The notes: generated by a model not told the origin, from the sequence alone. A DNA stretch of 64,000 bases from Paenibacillus sp. FJAT-29882 (GCF_001510645.1 NZ_LMVB01000001.1:949854-1013853); one strand, 5' to 3'; counted from the first letter of the stretch, positions 16,568-26,482 are shown. Program-made: numbers and translations.

Positions 16568-17689
16568 ATGAGTAAAAGAGATTATTATGAGGTGCTTGGG
16601 GTTTCCAAAGGAGCATCTAAAGATGAAGTGAAAAAGGCGTATCGTAAGCTTTCTAAACAATATCATCCAGATATTAATAAAGCGGAAGATGCAAATGATA
16701 AATTTAAAGAGATTACAGAAGCGTATGAAGTGTTAAGTGATGAACAGAAGAAAGCACATTATGACCAATTTGGGCATACGGATCCGAATCAAGGGTTTGG
16801 TGGCCAGGACTTTGGCGGCTTTGGTGGTTTTGAAGACATCTTCAGTACATTCTTTGGTGGAGGCGGCGGAAGAAGAAGAGATCCGAACGCACCAAGACAG
16901 GGATCTGATTTACAATATACGATGACACTCTCTTTTGAAGAAGCGGTATTTGGTAAAGAGACGATAATCGAAATTCCTCGCGAAGAAACTTGTGATACAT
17001 GTTCTGGTTCAGGCGCTAAACCAGGAACAAAGGTAAATACATGTTCACATTGTCATGGTACAGGTCAATTAAATGTCGAGCAGAATACAGCATTTGGTCG
17101 TATGGTCAATCGTCGTACTTGTCATCATTGTCAAGGAACAGGGAAAATTATTCCTGAAAAATGTTCAACATGTAGTGGTGCTGGAAAGGTTCAAAAACGT
17201 AAAAAGATTGAAGTCAAGGTTCCAGCTGGAATTGATGATGGTCAGCAGCTACGTGTTACAGGGCAAGGTGAACCAGGATTCAATGGCGGTCCTGCTGGGG
17301 ACTTGTATGTAGTGTTCCGAGTACGTGAACATGAATTTTTTGAGCGTGAAGGCGATGATATTTATTGTGAAATGCCGATTACATTTGCTCAAGCAGCACT
17401 AGGAGATGAAATCGAAGTACCTACTGTTCATGGAAAAGTGAAGCTGAAAGTTCCTGCAGGCACACAAACAGGTACCCGTTTCCGTCTAAAAGGAAAAGGT
17501 GTTCAAAATGTCCGTGGCTATGGTCAAGGTGATCAGCATGTTGTCATTTTACTCATTACACCAAGAAAGCTTACTGAAAAACAAAAGCAATTACTTCGTG
17601 AATTCTCTGATATTAGTGGACAGAATGCCCCGGATGAACAGGAAGATGGTTTTTTTGCTAAAGTAAAACGCGCATTTAAAGGTGACTAA
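16568..17689 (+). CDS. dnaJ: Chaperone DnaJ (Hsp40)
   Basis: A 373-residue class I DnaJ. The J domain carries YHPDI, whose HPD triad stimulates DnaK ATPase. A Gly/Phe-rich stretch follows ([20 protein letters not shown]). Four zinc-finger repeats are all intact: [24 protein letters not shown] and CSTCSGAG. The C-terminal substrate-binding domains end with VKRAFKGD. The ATG at 16568 matches the family start; the in-frame GTG at 16556 would add four residues. It has its own promoter and is probably co-transcribed with prmA. Confidence 0.98.
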   Translation: MSKRDYYEVLGVSKGASKDEVKKAYRKLSKQYHPDINKAEDANDKFKEITEAYEVLSDEQKKAHYDQFGHTDPNQGFGGQDFGGFGGFEDIFSTFFGGGGGRRRDPNAPRQGSDLQYTMTLSFEEAVFGKETIIEIPREETCDTCSGSGAKPGTKVNTCSHCHGTGQLNVEQNTAFGRMVNRRTCHHCQGTGKIIPEKCSTCSGAGKVQKRKKIEVKVPAGIDDGQQLRVTGQGEPGFNGGPAGDLYVVFRVREHEFFEREGDDIYCEMPITFAQAALGDEIEVPTVHGKVKLKVPAGTQTGTRFRLKGKGVQNVRGYGQGDQHVVILLITPRKLTEKQKQLLREFSDISGQNAPDEQEDGFFAKVKRAFKGD

Positions 17690-17711
17690 TTGATTAGGGG
17701 AGTTGGTAGAA

Positions 17712-18653
17712 ATGAAATGGTCTGAAATTGCAATCCATACAACGAATGAAGCGGTCGAACCTGTTTCCAATATTCTGCATGAGGCGGGTGCGAGTGGAGT
17801 TGTTATTGAAGATCCTTTGGAACTGTTAAAAGAACGAGAAAATGTCTTTGGAGAAATCTACCAGCTTAACCCAGCCGATTATCCCGAAGAAGGCGTTATC
17901 GTTAAAGCATATATACCTGTGAATAGTTTCTTAGGTGAGACAGTAGACGCGATTAAGGAATCCATTAATAATCTGTTAGTGTTTGATATTGATCTAGGCT
18001 TAAATGCGATATCGATTAGTGAAGTGAATGAAGAAGAATGGGCGACAGCTTGGAAGAAATATTATCATCCTGTTAAAATTTCTGAACGTTTTACCATTGT
18101 ACCAACTTGGGAAGACTATACACCAGTGAACAGTGATGAGCTGATTATTGAATTAGATCCAGGAATGGCCTTTGGAACGGGAACCCATCCAACGACAGTT
18201 ATGTGTATTCAAGCATTAGAGCGTACAGTAAAGCCTGGCGATGTCGTGGTGGATGTTGGTACGGGTTCAGGCGTTCTAAGTATTGCTGCAGCTTTACTTG
18301 ACGCGAAAAACGTTCATGGTCTTGATTTAGATGAGGTCGCAGTCCGTTCAGCGATTATCAATGTGAAACTTAATAAAGTTCAAGAACGAGTCAATGTTTC
18401 GCAAGGGAATTTACTGGATGGTATCAAAGAACAAACGGATGTGGTCGTGGCGAATATTTTAGCTGAAGTGATTCTTCGCTTTACCGATGATGTGGCAAAA
18501 GTGGTGAAACCAGGTGGCTATTTTATTTCATCAGGAATTATTCAACCGAAAAAACAAGAAGTAAAAGATGCGATAATTGCGGCTGGATTCACAATTGAAG
18601 AGACGCTTTTAATGGAAGATTGGGTTGCGTTTATCGCCAAAAGAAACCAATAA
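17712..18653 (+). CDS. prmA: Ribosomal protein L11 methyltransferase
   Basis: A 313-residue PrmA. The N-terminal substrate-recognition domain ([20 protein letters not shown]) is followed by a linker ([18 protein letters not shown], then [14 protein letters not shown]) and a class I SAM methyltransferase fold with [13 protein letters not shown] and [10 protein letters not shown]. It trimethylates L11 on the large ribosomal subunit. The ATG at 17712 is the family start; an in-frame TTG at 17703 is too close to the GGGGAG site. It follows dnaJ by 22 nt and is followed by an intrinsic terminator. Confidence 0.97.
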   Translation: MKWSEIAIHTTNEAVEPVSNILHEAGASGVVIEDPLELLKERENVFGEIYQLNPADYPEEGVIVKAYIPVNSFLGETVDAIKESINNLLVFDIDLGLNAISISEVNEEEWATAWKKYYHPVKISERFTIVPTWEDYTPVNSDELIIELDPGMAFGTGTHPTTVMCIQALERTVKPGDVVVDVGTGSGVLSIAAALLDAKNVHGLDLDEVAVRSAIINVKLNKVQERVNVSQGNLLDGIKEQTDVVVANILAEVILRFTDDVAKVVKPGGYFISSGIIQPKKQEVKDAIIAAGFTIEETLLMEDWVAFIAKRNQ

Positions 18654-18680
18654 AGTGTTGCATACTAAAGAAATCATTAA

Positions 18681-18708
18681 GGTGGCAAAGCAGTTGCCAC
18701 CTGTTTTG
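18681..18708 (+). terminator. Terminator after prmA
   Basis: AGGTGGCAA and TTGCCACCT form a 9-bp stem with a 5-nt loop, followed by GTTTTG. The TTTTG of the tail is also the first part of repeat C copy 1. Confidence 0.7.
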
Positions 18709-18900
18709 TATGAAGGACATGGAGATCCGGACTTATTAATTTAGACAATCTACTTACAGATATCCTTCCATTAATAAGAAAGTACTTCAAAATCCGGCAC
18801 TGCACTGCCACCATTGTGATTAGGCGAGTATAGCGTGCTACATGATTTATCCTTATGGTAAATGGTGGCGTATTAATGCCATATTTGTTTTGTATGAAAG
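18704..18900 (+). repeat. Repeat family C, copy 1
   Basis: It is bounded by TTTTGTATGAAGG (18704-18716) and TTTTGTATGAAAG (18888-18900). Its core is a stem GCCACCATT (18807-18815) with AATGGTGGC (18861-18869), around GTGATTAGGCGAGTATAGCG and tGCTAC. The same end sequence and core appear at 34773, 36003 and 39574. It lies directly before rsmE. Confidence 0.8.
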
Positions 18901-18911
18901 TAGGTGTTTGT

Positions 18912-19664
18912 TTGCAACGATATTTCTTAGAATTAGATGCGTTTGTAGATGAAAAGATTCAAATCACTGGAGCGGATTTTCATCATATTACAAGGGTAAT
19001 GAGGATGGGGACTACAGACCAGTTGATTGCTGTTAAACCGGATGGACAAGCGGCATTGGCTGAGATCGCAGATGTGACGAGTGAAGCTGTACAAGCTACT
19101 GTTATTGAATGGTTGAAGGAAGATAAAGAACTACCGATTAAACTTGCAATTGCGAGCGGTCTGCCTAAAGGGGATAAATTGGAAGTAATCGTGCAAAAAG
19201 GAACGGAAATGGGAGCGCATGAGTTTATCCCTTTCATTGCGGCTCGTTCGGTGGTAAAATGGGACGAAAAAAAGGCGGGGAAAAAGATCGAACGCCTGCA
19301 GAAAATAGCCAAAGAAGCGGCTGAACAGTCACATCGCACCGTACTTCCTCATGTGACAGAACCACTGAATTTAGCGGGGCTTATCAATCATGCTAGTGAG
19401 TATGATGTAAAAATGGTCGCATTTGAAGAATCGGCAAAACAAGGAGAGAAGGGTGCTCTTGTTTCTGCTTTACAAGAAATGAAACCTGGTCAATCCCTAC
19501 TTTTTGTATTTGGTCCAGAAGGTGGTTTATCAGAGGGAGAAATCGCAAAACTGACCGAAGCGGGATTTACCCTATGTGGACTTGGGCCAAGAATATTACG
19601 AACTGAAACAGCACCACTCTATACATTGGCCGCTGTTTCTTATCAATTAGAATTATTGAGGTGA
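18912..19664 (+). CDS. rsmE: 16S rRNA m3U1498 methyltransferase RsmE
   Basis: A 250-residue SPOUT-class methyltransferase. The N-terminal PUA-like part (QRYFLELDAFVDEK) is followed by the knotted SAM-binding fold with ASGLPKGDKLEVIVQKGTE, SHRTVLPHV, FVFGPEGGLSEGEI and LGPRILRTETAPLYTLAA. It methylates U1498 in the 30S decoding region. I place the start at TTG 18912, with AGGTG 5 nt upstream, because family sequences begin at QRYF. ATG 18894 in the same frame lies within repeat C copy 1 and would add six residues. mtaB starts 5 nt after the stop. Confidence 0.93.
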   Translation: MQRYFLELDAFVDEKIQITGADFHHITRVMRMGTTDQLIAVKPDGQAALAEIADVTSEAVQATVIEWLKEDKELPIKLAIASGLPKGDKLEVIVQKGTEMGAHEFIPFIAARSVVKWDEKKAGKKIERLQKIAKEAAEQSHRTVLPHVTEPLNLAGLINHASEYDVKMVAFEESAKQGEKGALVSALQEMKPGQSLLFVFGPEGGLSEGEIAKLTEAGFTLCGLGPRILRTETAPLYTLAAVSYQLELLR

Positions 19665-19669
19665 AGAAG

Positions 19670-21022
19670 ATGGCAACTGTCGCTTTTCATACATTAGGAT
19701 GTAAAGTAAACCATTATGAAACGGAAGCCATTTGGCAATTATTTAAAAACGATGGCTATGAACGTGTTGAATATGAAACAAATGCGGATGTATATGTGAT
19801 CAATACATGTACAGTGACAAATACGGGAGATAAAAAAAGTCGCCAAGTTATTCGTCGGGCGATTCGTAAAAACCCGGATGCTGTTATAGCAGTAACAGGC
19901 TGTTATGCACAAACGTCGCCAGCTGAAATTATGGCCATTCCTGGTGTTGATATTGTAGTAGGTACTCAAGATCGGACGAAGATGCTTGGGTATATCGAGC
20001 AATATAAGCAAGAACGTCAACCGATTAATGGCGTTGGAAACATTATGAAATCACGCGTGTACGAAGAATTGGATGTGCCTGCATTTACCGATCGCACGCG
20101 AGCTTCCTTGAAGATTCAAGAAGGTTGTAATAACTTCTGCACTTTCTGTATTATTCCTTGGGCTCGTGGCTTAATGCGTTCCCGTGACCCGAAAGAAGTG
20201 CTCAATCAAGCACAGCAACTTGTTGACGCTGGTTACAAAGAGATCGTTTTGACTGGTATTCATACAGGTGGCTATGGGGAAGATATGAAAGATTATAATT
20301 TAGCGAGATTGCTCAGAGATTTAGAAACGCAAATCGTTGGATTAAAACGAATTAGAATATCTTCGATTGAGGCAAGTCAAATTACAGATGAAGTGATTGA
20401 AGTGTTGGCGAATTCCGATAAAGTCGTACGTCACTTACACATCCCGATTCAGTCTGGATCTGATACAGTTCTTAAGCGAATGAGAAGAAAATATTCGATG
20501 GAATTTTATGCAGACCGTTTAGTGAAACTTCGTCAAGCTTTACCAGGTCTTGCCGTTACTTCCGATGTAATTGTTGGCTTCCCTGGTGAAACGGAAGAAG
20601 AGTTCATGGAAACATATAATTTTATTAAAGACCATAAATTCTCTGAATTGCACGTTTTCCCCTACTCTAAACGTACAGGTACTCCGGCTGCGAGAATGAC
20701 AGATCAAGTGGATGAAGAAGTAAAGAATGAACGTGTACATCGCTTAATCTCGCTTTCTGAGCAACTTTCAAAAGAATATGCCTCTCTTTTTGAAGGGGAA
20801 GTGCTAGAAGTTATTCCAGAAGAGCTTTACAAAGAGAATCCCAAAAGCGGCTTATATGTAGGCTATACAGATAACTATTTAAAAGTCGTCTTCCAAGCTA
20901 CCGAAGAAATGGTTGGCGAAATTGTGAAAGTGAAAATTACAAAATCGGGTTACCCTTATAATGAAGGGCAGTTTGTGACAGTTTTGAAAGATTCTGAAGT
21001 AACAGCCGGAATTGTAGGTTAA
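19670..21022 (+). CDS. mtaB: tRNA threonylcarbamoyladenosine methylthiotransferase MtaB
   Basis: A 450-residue radical SAM methylthiotransferase. The N-terminal UPF0004 domain supplies Cys in LGCKVN, NTCTVT and GCYAQ for an auxiliary iron-sulfur cluster. The radical SAM motif is CNNFCTFC, followed by IIPWARG, and the C-terminus is TRAM-like (VGYTDNYLKVVF). It converts t6A37 to ms2t6A37 in tRNAs that read ANN codons. The ATG at 19670 has GAGGTGA upstream, overlapping the rsmE stop, so the two are translationally close. It is followed by repeat A copy 2. Confidence 0.97.
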   Translation: MATVAFHTLGCKVNHYETEAIWQLFKNDGYERVEYETNADVYVINTCTVTNTGDKKSRQVIRRAIRKNPDAVIAVTGCYAQTSPAEIMAIPGVDIVVGTQDRTKMLGYIEQYKQERQPINGVGNIMKSRVYEELDVPAFTDRTRASLKIQEGCNNFCTFCIIPWARGLMRSRDPKEVLNQAQQLVDAGYKEIVLTGIHTGGYGEDMKDYNLARLLRDLETQIVGLKRIRISSIEASQITDEVIEVLANSDKVVRHLHIPIQSGSDTVLKRMRRKYSMEFYADRLVKLRQALPGLAVTSDVIVGFPGETEEEFMETYNFIKDHKFSELHVFPYSKRTGTPAARMTDQVDEEVKNERVHRLISLSEQLSKEYASLFEGEVLEVIPEELYKENPKSGLYVGYTDNYLKVVFQATEEMVGEIVKVKITKSGYPYNEGQFVTVLKDSEVTAGIVG

Positions 21023-21044
21023 CCAATAGGCAGAGGGCGTCTAT

Positions 21045-21133
21045 AAGGGTCTGACCTCGCACTCTAAATCAGTATCTAGTGTTTCGTACACTTATCATAT
21101 ACTGAATTTAGTTGTTGCGGGGTCTGACCCTTC
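21045..21133. repeat. Repeat family A, copy 2
   Basis: AAGGGTCTGACC at the left and GGGGTCTGACCCTT at the right enclose a T-rich inner stem, and the sequence then runs into TTCTTTGTTTTTT. It begins 23 nt after the mtaB stop codon, so it can act as that operon's terminator. Confidence 0.8.
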
Positions 21134-21281
21134 TTTGTTTTTTATAAATTCCCAGGTTCTTGCACACAATAATAACTAAGAGTCCAAACATGTAAATTTA
21201 ATATTCGTCATATTCGACTAAACATGATATGATGAAGAGGTACGTACAACTAATATACTTAGTTTAGAAGGAGATATCATT

Positions 21282-21953
21282 ATGTCAAAAAATGTAGCTA
21301 ACCTTATTGATCATACGTTATTAAAAGCAGATGCAACAAAGGCACAAATTAAACAATTATGTGAGGAAGCAAGAGAGCACCACTTCGCATCCGTTTGCGT
21401 AAACCCTACTTGGGTTACTTATGCGAGTGAATTGCTTGCAGGATCTGATGCAGTCGTTTGTACAGTGATTGGCTTCCCGTTAGGAGCAAACACTCCTGAA
21501 ACGAAAGCGTTTGAAACGAAGAATGCCATTGAAAATGGTGCAAACGAAGTCGATATGGTGATCAATATCGGCGCCTTAAAAGATCAAGATGATGAATTAG
21601 TAGAACGAGATATCCGTGCGGTTATCGAAAGTTCAAAAGGGAAAGCATTATCCAAAGTCATTATCGAAACGTCTTTACTAACAGAGGAAGAAAAAATCCG
21701 TGCATGTGAGCTTGCTGTAAAAGCAGGTGCTGATTACGTGAAAACGTCAACGGGCTTCTCAACAGGTGGGGCAACTCCTGAAGACATCGCCCTTATGAGA
21801 AAAACAGTAGGTCCTTCTATCGGTGTTAAAGCTTCAGGTGGTGTCCGTAATACAGAAGATGCAACGAAAGTAATCGAAGCCGGAGCAACTAGAATTGGTG
21901 CAAGTGCAGGAATTGCGATTGTGAATGGTTTAACGGCTGATTCTGATTATTAA
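21282..21953 (+). CDS. deoC: Deoxyribose-phosphate aldolase
   Basis: A 223-residue class I aldolase. Lys154 in DYVKTSTGF is the expected Schiff-base lysine, and [10 protein letters not shown] supplies the second conserved lysine; [11 protein letters not shown] at the start is typical. It splits 2-deoxyribose 5-phosphate into acetaldehyde and glyceraldehyde 3-phosphate during deoxynucleoside use. AAGGAGATAT precedes the ATG. It stands alone, between mtaB and a convergent transporter gene. In B. subtilis the deoC gene is elsewhere, with nupC and pdp. Later in this window cdd provides the deoxycytidine deamination step. Confidence 0.97.
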   Translation: MSKNVANLIDHTLLKADATKAQIKQLCEEAREHHFASVCVNPTWVTYASELLAGSDAVVCTVIGFPLGANTPETKAFETKNAIENGANEVDMVINIGALKDQDDELVERDIRAVIESSKGKALSKVIIETSLLTEEEKIRACELAVKAGADYVKTSTGFSTGGATPEDIALMRKTVGPSIGVKASGGVRNTEDATKVIEAGATRIGASAGIAIVNGLTADSDY

Positions 21954-21960
21954 TTTTAAA

Positions 21961-22014
21961 AAAAGGCTTTGTTTCAAAAACCCCCCCTCGGTTTTTGAAG
22001 CAAGGCCTTATGTT
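21961..22014. terminator. Bidirectional terminator between deoC and yqeW
   Basis: AAGGCTTTGTTTCAAAAACC pairs with GGTTTTTGAAGCAAGGCCTT across a short C-rich loop, with A runs on the left and T runs on the right. It is a long stem serving two convergent genes; its right edge overlaps the 3' end of the minus-strand gene. Confidence 0.88.
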
Positions 22015-22937
22015 TTTTTTCTAGTATGAATTCTTAAAACAATGTTTGCAAATTGCTTAGAGAAAGGCAATACAGCAAGTGATGTGATGACATTAAATAA
22101 AACGCTCGCATGGGCAAGTTGCATATCCTTTGAAGAAGTTAATGCTTGTGCAAATGTTTCTAAATAATGAATCAATGGAATAAATATCAGTACCCCTAGC
22201 AAATTCAACCAAATATGCGCGTACGCAGTAAGTGATGCCTCCTTTCCAGATCCGATACTTGCCATCCAACCGGTAATGCATGTCCCAACATTTGAACCGA
22301 GCATAATCGCGATCGCGGTTGCTAAAGCCATATCTCCCCCTGCCAAAAAACTCATCGTAATCCCAATGGTCGCTGAGCTTGAGTGAATGATAGCTGTAAT
22401 GATCACGCCTGTTAAGATTGCAATGAATAGGTGACTGTCCATTTCTGCAAGCAAATGCTTCGTAAATGGATAGTTGGCTAATGAGGAGGATAGAAATTTA
22501 AATCCGCTCATCGCTGCAAAAATGGAGCTAATTCCAATCAAAGCAGTCCCAAGGCTCCTCGCGAGCGTTGATGGAAGCAGCCACAATACCGCACCACTGA
22601 TAACGCCGGGAATAATGTATGAGTTAAGTGAAAAGGTCATGAACTCTGCGGTGAAGGTGGATCCAATATTTGTGCCAAGAATAATGCCAATAGTTTGAGG
22701 GAAGGCAATGCTTCCTGACGAAACGAGTCCGACCGTCATGACCATGACGGCTGAACTACTCTGGAGGACTCCTGTAAAGAGCACACCCGCTAAAAATCCC
22801 TTCCATGAACGATTTGTTATTTTTTCAAGTATCGATTTTAATTTTATCCCAGACAAATTAAATAAGCCGACCCGTAATACAAACATTCCAGTAAGAAAAA
22901 TGACAATAAACAATACGAACAAGGCCAAATCCCTCAA
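22008..22937 (-). CDS. yqeW: Na+/phosphate cotransporter family protein (YqeW-like)
   Basis: A 309-residue membrane protein of the PNaS (Na/Pi cotransporter II) family. It has two similar halves, each with a QSSSAVMVM/HSSSATIGI motif and a GTNIGST/GSNVGTC motif, which are the family's paired repeats, and about eight hydrophobic segments. It probably moves phosphate with sodium, though B. subtilis YqeW is not well characterised. The TTG at 22937 is favoured by an AGAGGTGA five nt upstream. An ATG at 22982 would add 15 residues but has no ribosome-binding site. It is convergent with deoC. Confidence 0.87.
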   Translation of the reverse strand: MRDLALFVLFIVIFLTGMFVLRVGLFNLSGIKLKSILEKITNRSWKGFLAGVLFTGVLQSSSAVMVMTVGLVSSGSIAFPQTIGIILGTNIGSTFTAEFMTFSLNSYIIPGVISGAVLWLLPSTLARSLGTALIGISSIFAAMSGFKFLSSSLANYPFTKHLLAEMDSHLFIAILTGVIITAIIHSSSATIGITMSFLAGGDMALATAIAIMLGSNVGTCITGWMASIGSGKEASLTAYAHIWLNLLGVLIFIPLIHYLETFAQALTSSKDMQLAHASVLFNVITSLAVLPFSKQFANIVLRIHTRKKT

Positions 22938-23073
22938 GTAACTCACCTCTGCTAAAGTGTATGGACTAGTTGCATGGGACATGCTTATTTAGAACGATAT
23001 GAATAAAAAATAATTTTTCACAAAAAAAGTTTAGATATATCGCAGTAAACGACAAATAGTTTTAATTAACCAG

Positions 23074-23102
23074 TTGACCTGATTAGATGCATATATTATA
23101 AT
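23074..23102 (+). promoter_or_regulatory. Sigma-A promoter of rpsU-yqeY
   Basis: TTGACC (23074-23079) and TATAAT (23097-23102) with a 17-bp spacer, about 70 nt upstream of rpsU. Confidence 0.8.
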
Positions 23103-23169
23103 GGTTTAGTACATGTATAACATGTTGACAACTTGAGTTTGTGTGTTGTTTTCGGAGGGAGGGAAAGAG

Positions 23170-23343
23170 ATGTCTAAAACCGTCGTTCGTAAAAACGAAT
23201 CGCTTGAAGATGCTCTTCGTCGTTTCAAACGTACTGTATCTAAAGCAGGATCGCTTCAGGAAGCTAGGAAGCGTGAATTTTATGAAAAGCCAAGTGTAAA
23301 ACGTAAGAAAAAGTCTGAAGCTGCAAGAAAACGTAAATTCTAA
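23170..23343 (+). CDS. rpsU: 30S ribosomal protein S21
   Basis: A 57-residue, very basic protein reading [20 protein letters not shown] at the start and ending [12 protein letters not shown]. It is S21 of the small ribosomal subunit. The ATG at 23170 follows GGGAGGGAAAGAG; the longer in-frame ATG at 23143 is rejected because the family always starts at MSK. yqeY follows after 14 nt in the same operon. Confidence 0.98.
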   Translation: MSKTVVRKNESLEDALRRFKRTVSKAGSLQEARKREFYEKPSVKRKKKSEAARKRKF

Positions 23344-23357
23344 GAGAGGGTGGAAAG

Positions 23358-23801
23358 ATGAGTCTTCTCGAGCGTTTAAATAATGATATGAAACAAGCGA
23401 TGAAGAACAAAGAAAAGGACAAACTATCTGTTATTCGTATGCTTAAATCTTCTCTTCAAAACGAAGAATTGAAAAAGCGTGAAGAATTAACAGATGATGA
23501 AGAATTGACAGTGCTCTCTCGCGAATTAAAACAACGCAAAGACTCCCTCCAAGAGTTTGAAAATGCAGGTCGTATCGATCTCGTGGATAAAGTCCGTACC
23601 GAAATAGATTACGTTGAGGCATATATGCCGGAGCAACTTTCAGAAGAAGAGATTTCCGAAATTGTAAAAAATACAATCGAAGAAGTCAAAGCATCATCTA
23701 AAACAGATATGGGCCGAGTAATGGGAGCGCTAATGCCTAAAGTAAAAGGCAAAGCAGATGGTTCTCTTGTAAATAAGTTAGTGCAACAACATCTATCTTA
23801 A
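23358..23801 (+). CDS. yqeY: GatB/YqeY domain protein
   Basis: A 147-residue YqeY protein, related to the C-terminal tRNA-binding tail of GatB (the amidotransferase subunit) but free-standing. Family segments are visible: [32 protein letters not shown] and [20 protein letters not shown]. Its exact role is unknown; tRNA-related activity is suggested by the fold. GAGAGGGTGG gives a ribosome-binding site. It is co-transcribed with rpsU and followed by an intrinsic terminator. Confidence 0.95.
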   Translation: MSLLERLNNDMKQAMKNKEKDKLSVIRMLKSSLQNEELKKREELTDDEELTVLSRELKQRKDSLQEFENAGRIDLVDKVRTEIDYVEAYMPEQLSEEEISEIVKNTIEEVKASSKTDMGRVMGALMPKVKGKADGSLVNKLVQQHLS

Positions 23802-23812
23802 ACTCAAACACC

Positions 23813-23846
23813 CAAAGCCATAGGCATTATGTCTATGGCTTTTTGT
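23813..23846 (+). terminator. Terminator after yqeY
   Basis: AAAGCCATAG and CTATGGCTTT form a stem with a 9-nt loop, followed by TTTGTTTG. Confidence 0.85.
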
Positions 23847-23910
23847 TTGTGTATAGATATAGAAGGCTTTCTGCTTCCTAATAACCTATTGTAAAACTCT
23901 CACACATTCA

Positions 23911-23963
23911 TTAGCCCGCATTAACGGGCAGTAAAACCCCCGCTGTTTGAAGTTTCACTTTAT
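23911..23963 (+). repeat. Repeat family B, copy 2 (short form)
   Basis: A 53-bp minimal form. The left end CCCGCATTAACGGGCAGTAA joins almost directly to the right end GAAGTTTCACTTTAT, with only ACCCCCGCTG between. All inner hairpins of the long form are absent. The rest of the 317-bp gap between yqeY and yqeZ holds nothing else I recognise except the ribosome-binding palindrome. Confidence 0.75.
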
Positions 23964-24102
23964 GTTTATGGACATTCACATCAGTTTGTAAGGGATTTTC
24001 CTTGCTGATTGTAGCCTCATAGGCGATACTCAAAATAGCTGTAAAGATTCTGAAACCTTTAGGCAATACATACGTAATAAAGAGGGGAAGCAAAAAATAG
24101 GG

Positions 24103-24120
24103 AAAGGAGGAACCTCCTTT
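24103..24120 (+). promoter_or_regulatory. Palindrome covering the yqeZ ribosome-binding site
   Basis: AAAGGAGG-AA-CCTCCTTT is a perfect 18-nt palindrome. Its left arm is the consensus ribosome-binding site for the TTG start at 24119 and its right arm runs into that start codon. Folded, it would hide both; because the loop would be tight, only about six pairs could form. Confidence 0.5.
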
Positions 24121-25435
24121 GAGAATTTGGCGTTCCGTGATCATTGGTTTCTTATTCTTATTGGTGACAAGTTTGTTGATCATTCAGCCTAATCAAGCAA
24201 AAGCTGAAGGTGGAATTGTTTATCTCGTACCGATTGAAAATACGGTGGAAGATGGATTGTATGCTTTTATTGACCGTGCATTGACAACGGCCGAGGAGAA
24301 TGGGGCAGAAGTCGTCATTTTCGAAGTGGATACACCTGGGGGAGCAGTTAATTCAGCGACAAAGATTGCGAAACGTATGCAAAATACGTCCGTTGCGACA
24401 GTGGCCTATGTGAATAACCGAGCACTATCAGCAGGCGCTTATATATCGCTCAATACAGATAAAATCTATATGGCTCCTAATGCAACGATGGGATCAGCGG
24501 CTGTTATCGATACAGCAGGGAATGCAGCGGGGCTTAAGGCTCAATCAGCTTGGAGTGCCGCAATGAAAACAGCGGCTGAGCAAAATGGTCGAGATCCTAT
24601 CTATGCACAAGCAATGGCTGATGCGGATATTAATCTGCCTGAATATGATGCGGGAAAAGGTAAATTATTAACGTTCACAGCTGAGCAAGCAAGGAAAGCA
24701 GGCTATAGTGAAGGAACTGTGCGTACACAAAGTGAATTATACAGCATACTTGGTGTAGAAGATGCTGACATACGGTCGATTGATGAAAGCATCGCCGAAA
24801 AAATCGCTCGCTTTCTGACAAATCCATTTGTTATTCCGGTGCTGTTAATCATCGCTGGAGTTGGGATTGTGATGGAGTTATTTACCCCAGGCTTCGGATT
24901 CCCGGGTACTGCTGGACTCATTGCCTTATTGCTCTACTTTTACGGCCATTTCGTAGCAGGTTTGGCGGGTTATGAAGTTTTAGTCTTATTTATATTGGGT
25001 GTCTTGTTATGTATCCTCGAATTGTTTATACCGGGTGGGATTGTCGGTGCTCTTGGTATGGCAGCGATTATCGTTAGCTTGTTCGTGGCTTCTAACAATC
25101 CGGTCCAATTAGGAATTTCGCTATTGGCTGCAATAGTAGTATCTGTACTTGTGTTTATCCTACTTGTAAAGGTGTTTGGAAAAGAGATGAAATTTTTTAG
25201 AAAAATTGTATTGAAAGATTCAACGAGCACGGAGCAAGGATATGTATCAAATGTGAGCAGGCTTGAATTGGTTGGTATGGAAGGGATCACGCTAGTTGAT
25301 TTGAGACCTTCAGGGACGGCTGAGATTAACGGGGAACGTTTGGACGTTGTATCTGAAGGAAGCTTTATTTCGAAAAACGCTAAGGTTAAAGTTGTAAAGG
25401 CAGAAGGCTCGCGAATTGTCGTTCGTGAAATCTAG
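24119..25435 (+). CDS. yqeZ: NfeD family membrane protein with ClpP-like protease domain
   Basis: A 438-residue long-form NfeD protein. A signal peptide or first membrane helix (about residues 5-28, ending NQAKA) leads into a ClpP-class serine protease domain with VDTPGGAVNSA near 70-80 and ALSAGAY near 102-108; Ser104 is the likely nucleophile. Several membrane helices follow (about 240-360) and then a C-terminal OB-fold NfeD domain. Such proteins are encoded next to flotillin-type SPFH proteins, as here with floA, and work with them in membrane organisation. The start is TTG 24119, 8 nt after AAAGGAGG. The start site lies in a palindrome. Confidence 0.93.
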   Translation: MRIWRSVIIGFLFLLVTSLLIIQPNQAKAEGGIVYLVPIENTVEDGLYAFIDRALTTAEENGAEVVIFEVDTPGGAVNSATKIAKRMQNTSVATVAYVNNRALSAGAYISLNTDKIYMAPNATMGSAAVIDTAGNAAGLKAQSAWSAAMKTAAEQNGRDPIYAQAMADADINLPEYDAGKGKLLTFTAEQARKAGYSEGTVRTQSELYSILGVEDADIRSIDESIAEKIARFLTNPFVIPVLLIIAGVGIVMELFTPGFGFPGTAGLIALLLYFYGHFVAGLAGYEVLVLFILGVLLCILELFIPGGIVGALGMAAIIVSLFVASNNPVQLGISLLAAIVVSVLVFILLVKVFGKEMKFFRKIVLKDSTSTEQGYVSNVSRLELVGMEGITLVDLRPSGTAEINGERLDVVSEGSFISKNAKVKVVKAEGSRIVVREI

Positions 25436-25469
25436 ATGAGCTTATTTTAATTTTGAAAGGATGAATGAT

Positions 25470-26459
25470 TTGGACGCAAATATTATCTTTATTATTTTGG
25501 CTGCGATAGCGATTATTATCGTACTGTCGGTATTTTTTACATTTGTACCTGTTACACTTTGGATTTCAGCGTTAGCTGCAGGGGTAAGGGTCAGCATATT
25601 TACATTGATTGGAATGAGATTACGTCGAGTGATTCCAAGCCGAGTTGTAAACCCGCTTATTAAAGCACATAAAGCTGGAATAGGTGTAGGAACTAACCAA
25701 TTGGAAAGTCATTACTTAGCTGGAGGGAATGTGGATCGTGTCGTGAATGCGTTAATCGCTGCTGAACGAGCGAACATCACTCTTCCTTTTGAAAGAGGAG
25801 CGGCGATTGACCTGGCCGGCCGTGATGTATTAGAAGCGGTTCAAATGAGCGTTAACCCAAAGGTTATTGAAACGCCTTATATTGCAGGTGTGGCAATCAA
25901 TGGGATTGAGGTAAAAGCAAAAGCAAGAATTACCGTGCGTGCTAATATTGAACGCCTTGTCGGGGGTGCTGGTGAAGAAACGATCATCGCCCGTGTTGGT
26001 GAAGGGATTGTCGCAACAATTGGTAGTTCCAAAAGCCATACAGATGTACTTGAAAATCCTGATTTGATTTCTCGTACCGTTTTATCAAAAGGCTTGGATG
26101 CAGGTACCGCGTTTGAAATCCTCTCGATTGATATTATGGATGTGGATATCGGGAAAAACATTGGTGCGATTTTGCAAACGGATCAAGCGGAAGCAGATAA
26201 GAAAATCGCGCAAGCAAAAGCGGAAGAACGCCGTGCGATGGCTGTCGCTGAAGAGCAAGAAATGGTCGCTCGCGTACAGGAAATGAGAGCGAAGGTTGTG
26301 GAAGCAGAAGCTGAGGTTCCATTGGCAATGGCTGACGCCTTGAAATCAGGCAATCTTGGTGTCATGGATTATATGAACATCCGAAACATTGAAGCGGACA
26401 CAGGCATGCGTGGCTCCATTGGAAAAATGTCTAAAGCCCCAAAGGATCATGACAAGTAA
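25470..26459 (+). CDS. floA: Flotillin-like protein FloA
   Basis: A 329-residue FloA (YqfA). One N-terminal membrane-inserted segment (about residues 4-26) is followed by the SPFH-like domain ([15 protein letters not shown]-type motif, here [15 protein letters not shown], then [20 protein letters not shown]). A long Ala/Glu-rich coiled coil follows ([20 protein letters not shown]). It forms foci in membrane microdomains and affects signalling and membrane fluidity. The TTG at 25470 fits the family start (DAN for DPS in B. subtilis); ATG 25461 is the alternative and would overlap the AAAGGA site. It is part of the yqeZ-floA-yqfB operon. Confidence 0.95.
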   Translation: MDANIIFIILAAIAIIIVLSVFFTFVPVTLWISALAAGVRVSIFTLIGMRLRRVIPSRVVNPLIKAHKAGIGVGTNQLESHYLAGGNVDRVVNALIAAERANITLPFERGAAIDLAGRDVLEAVQMSVNPKVIETPYIAGVAINGIEVKAKARITVRANIERLVGGAGEETIIARVGEGIVATIGSSKSHTDVLENPDLISRTVLSKGLDAGTAFEILSIDIMDVDIGKNIGAILQTDQAEADKKIAQAKAEERRAMAVAEEQEMVARVQEMRAKVVEAEAEVPLAMADALKSGNLGVMDYMNIRNIEADTGMRGSIGKMSKAPKDHDK

Positions 26460-26482
26460 GACATTAGGAAGGGAGGATTAAT

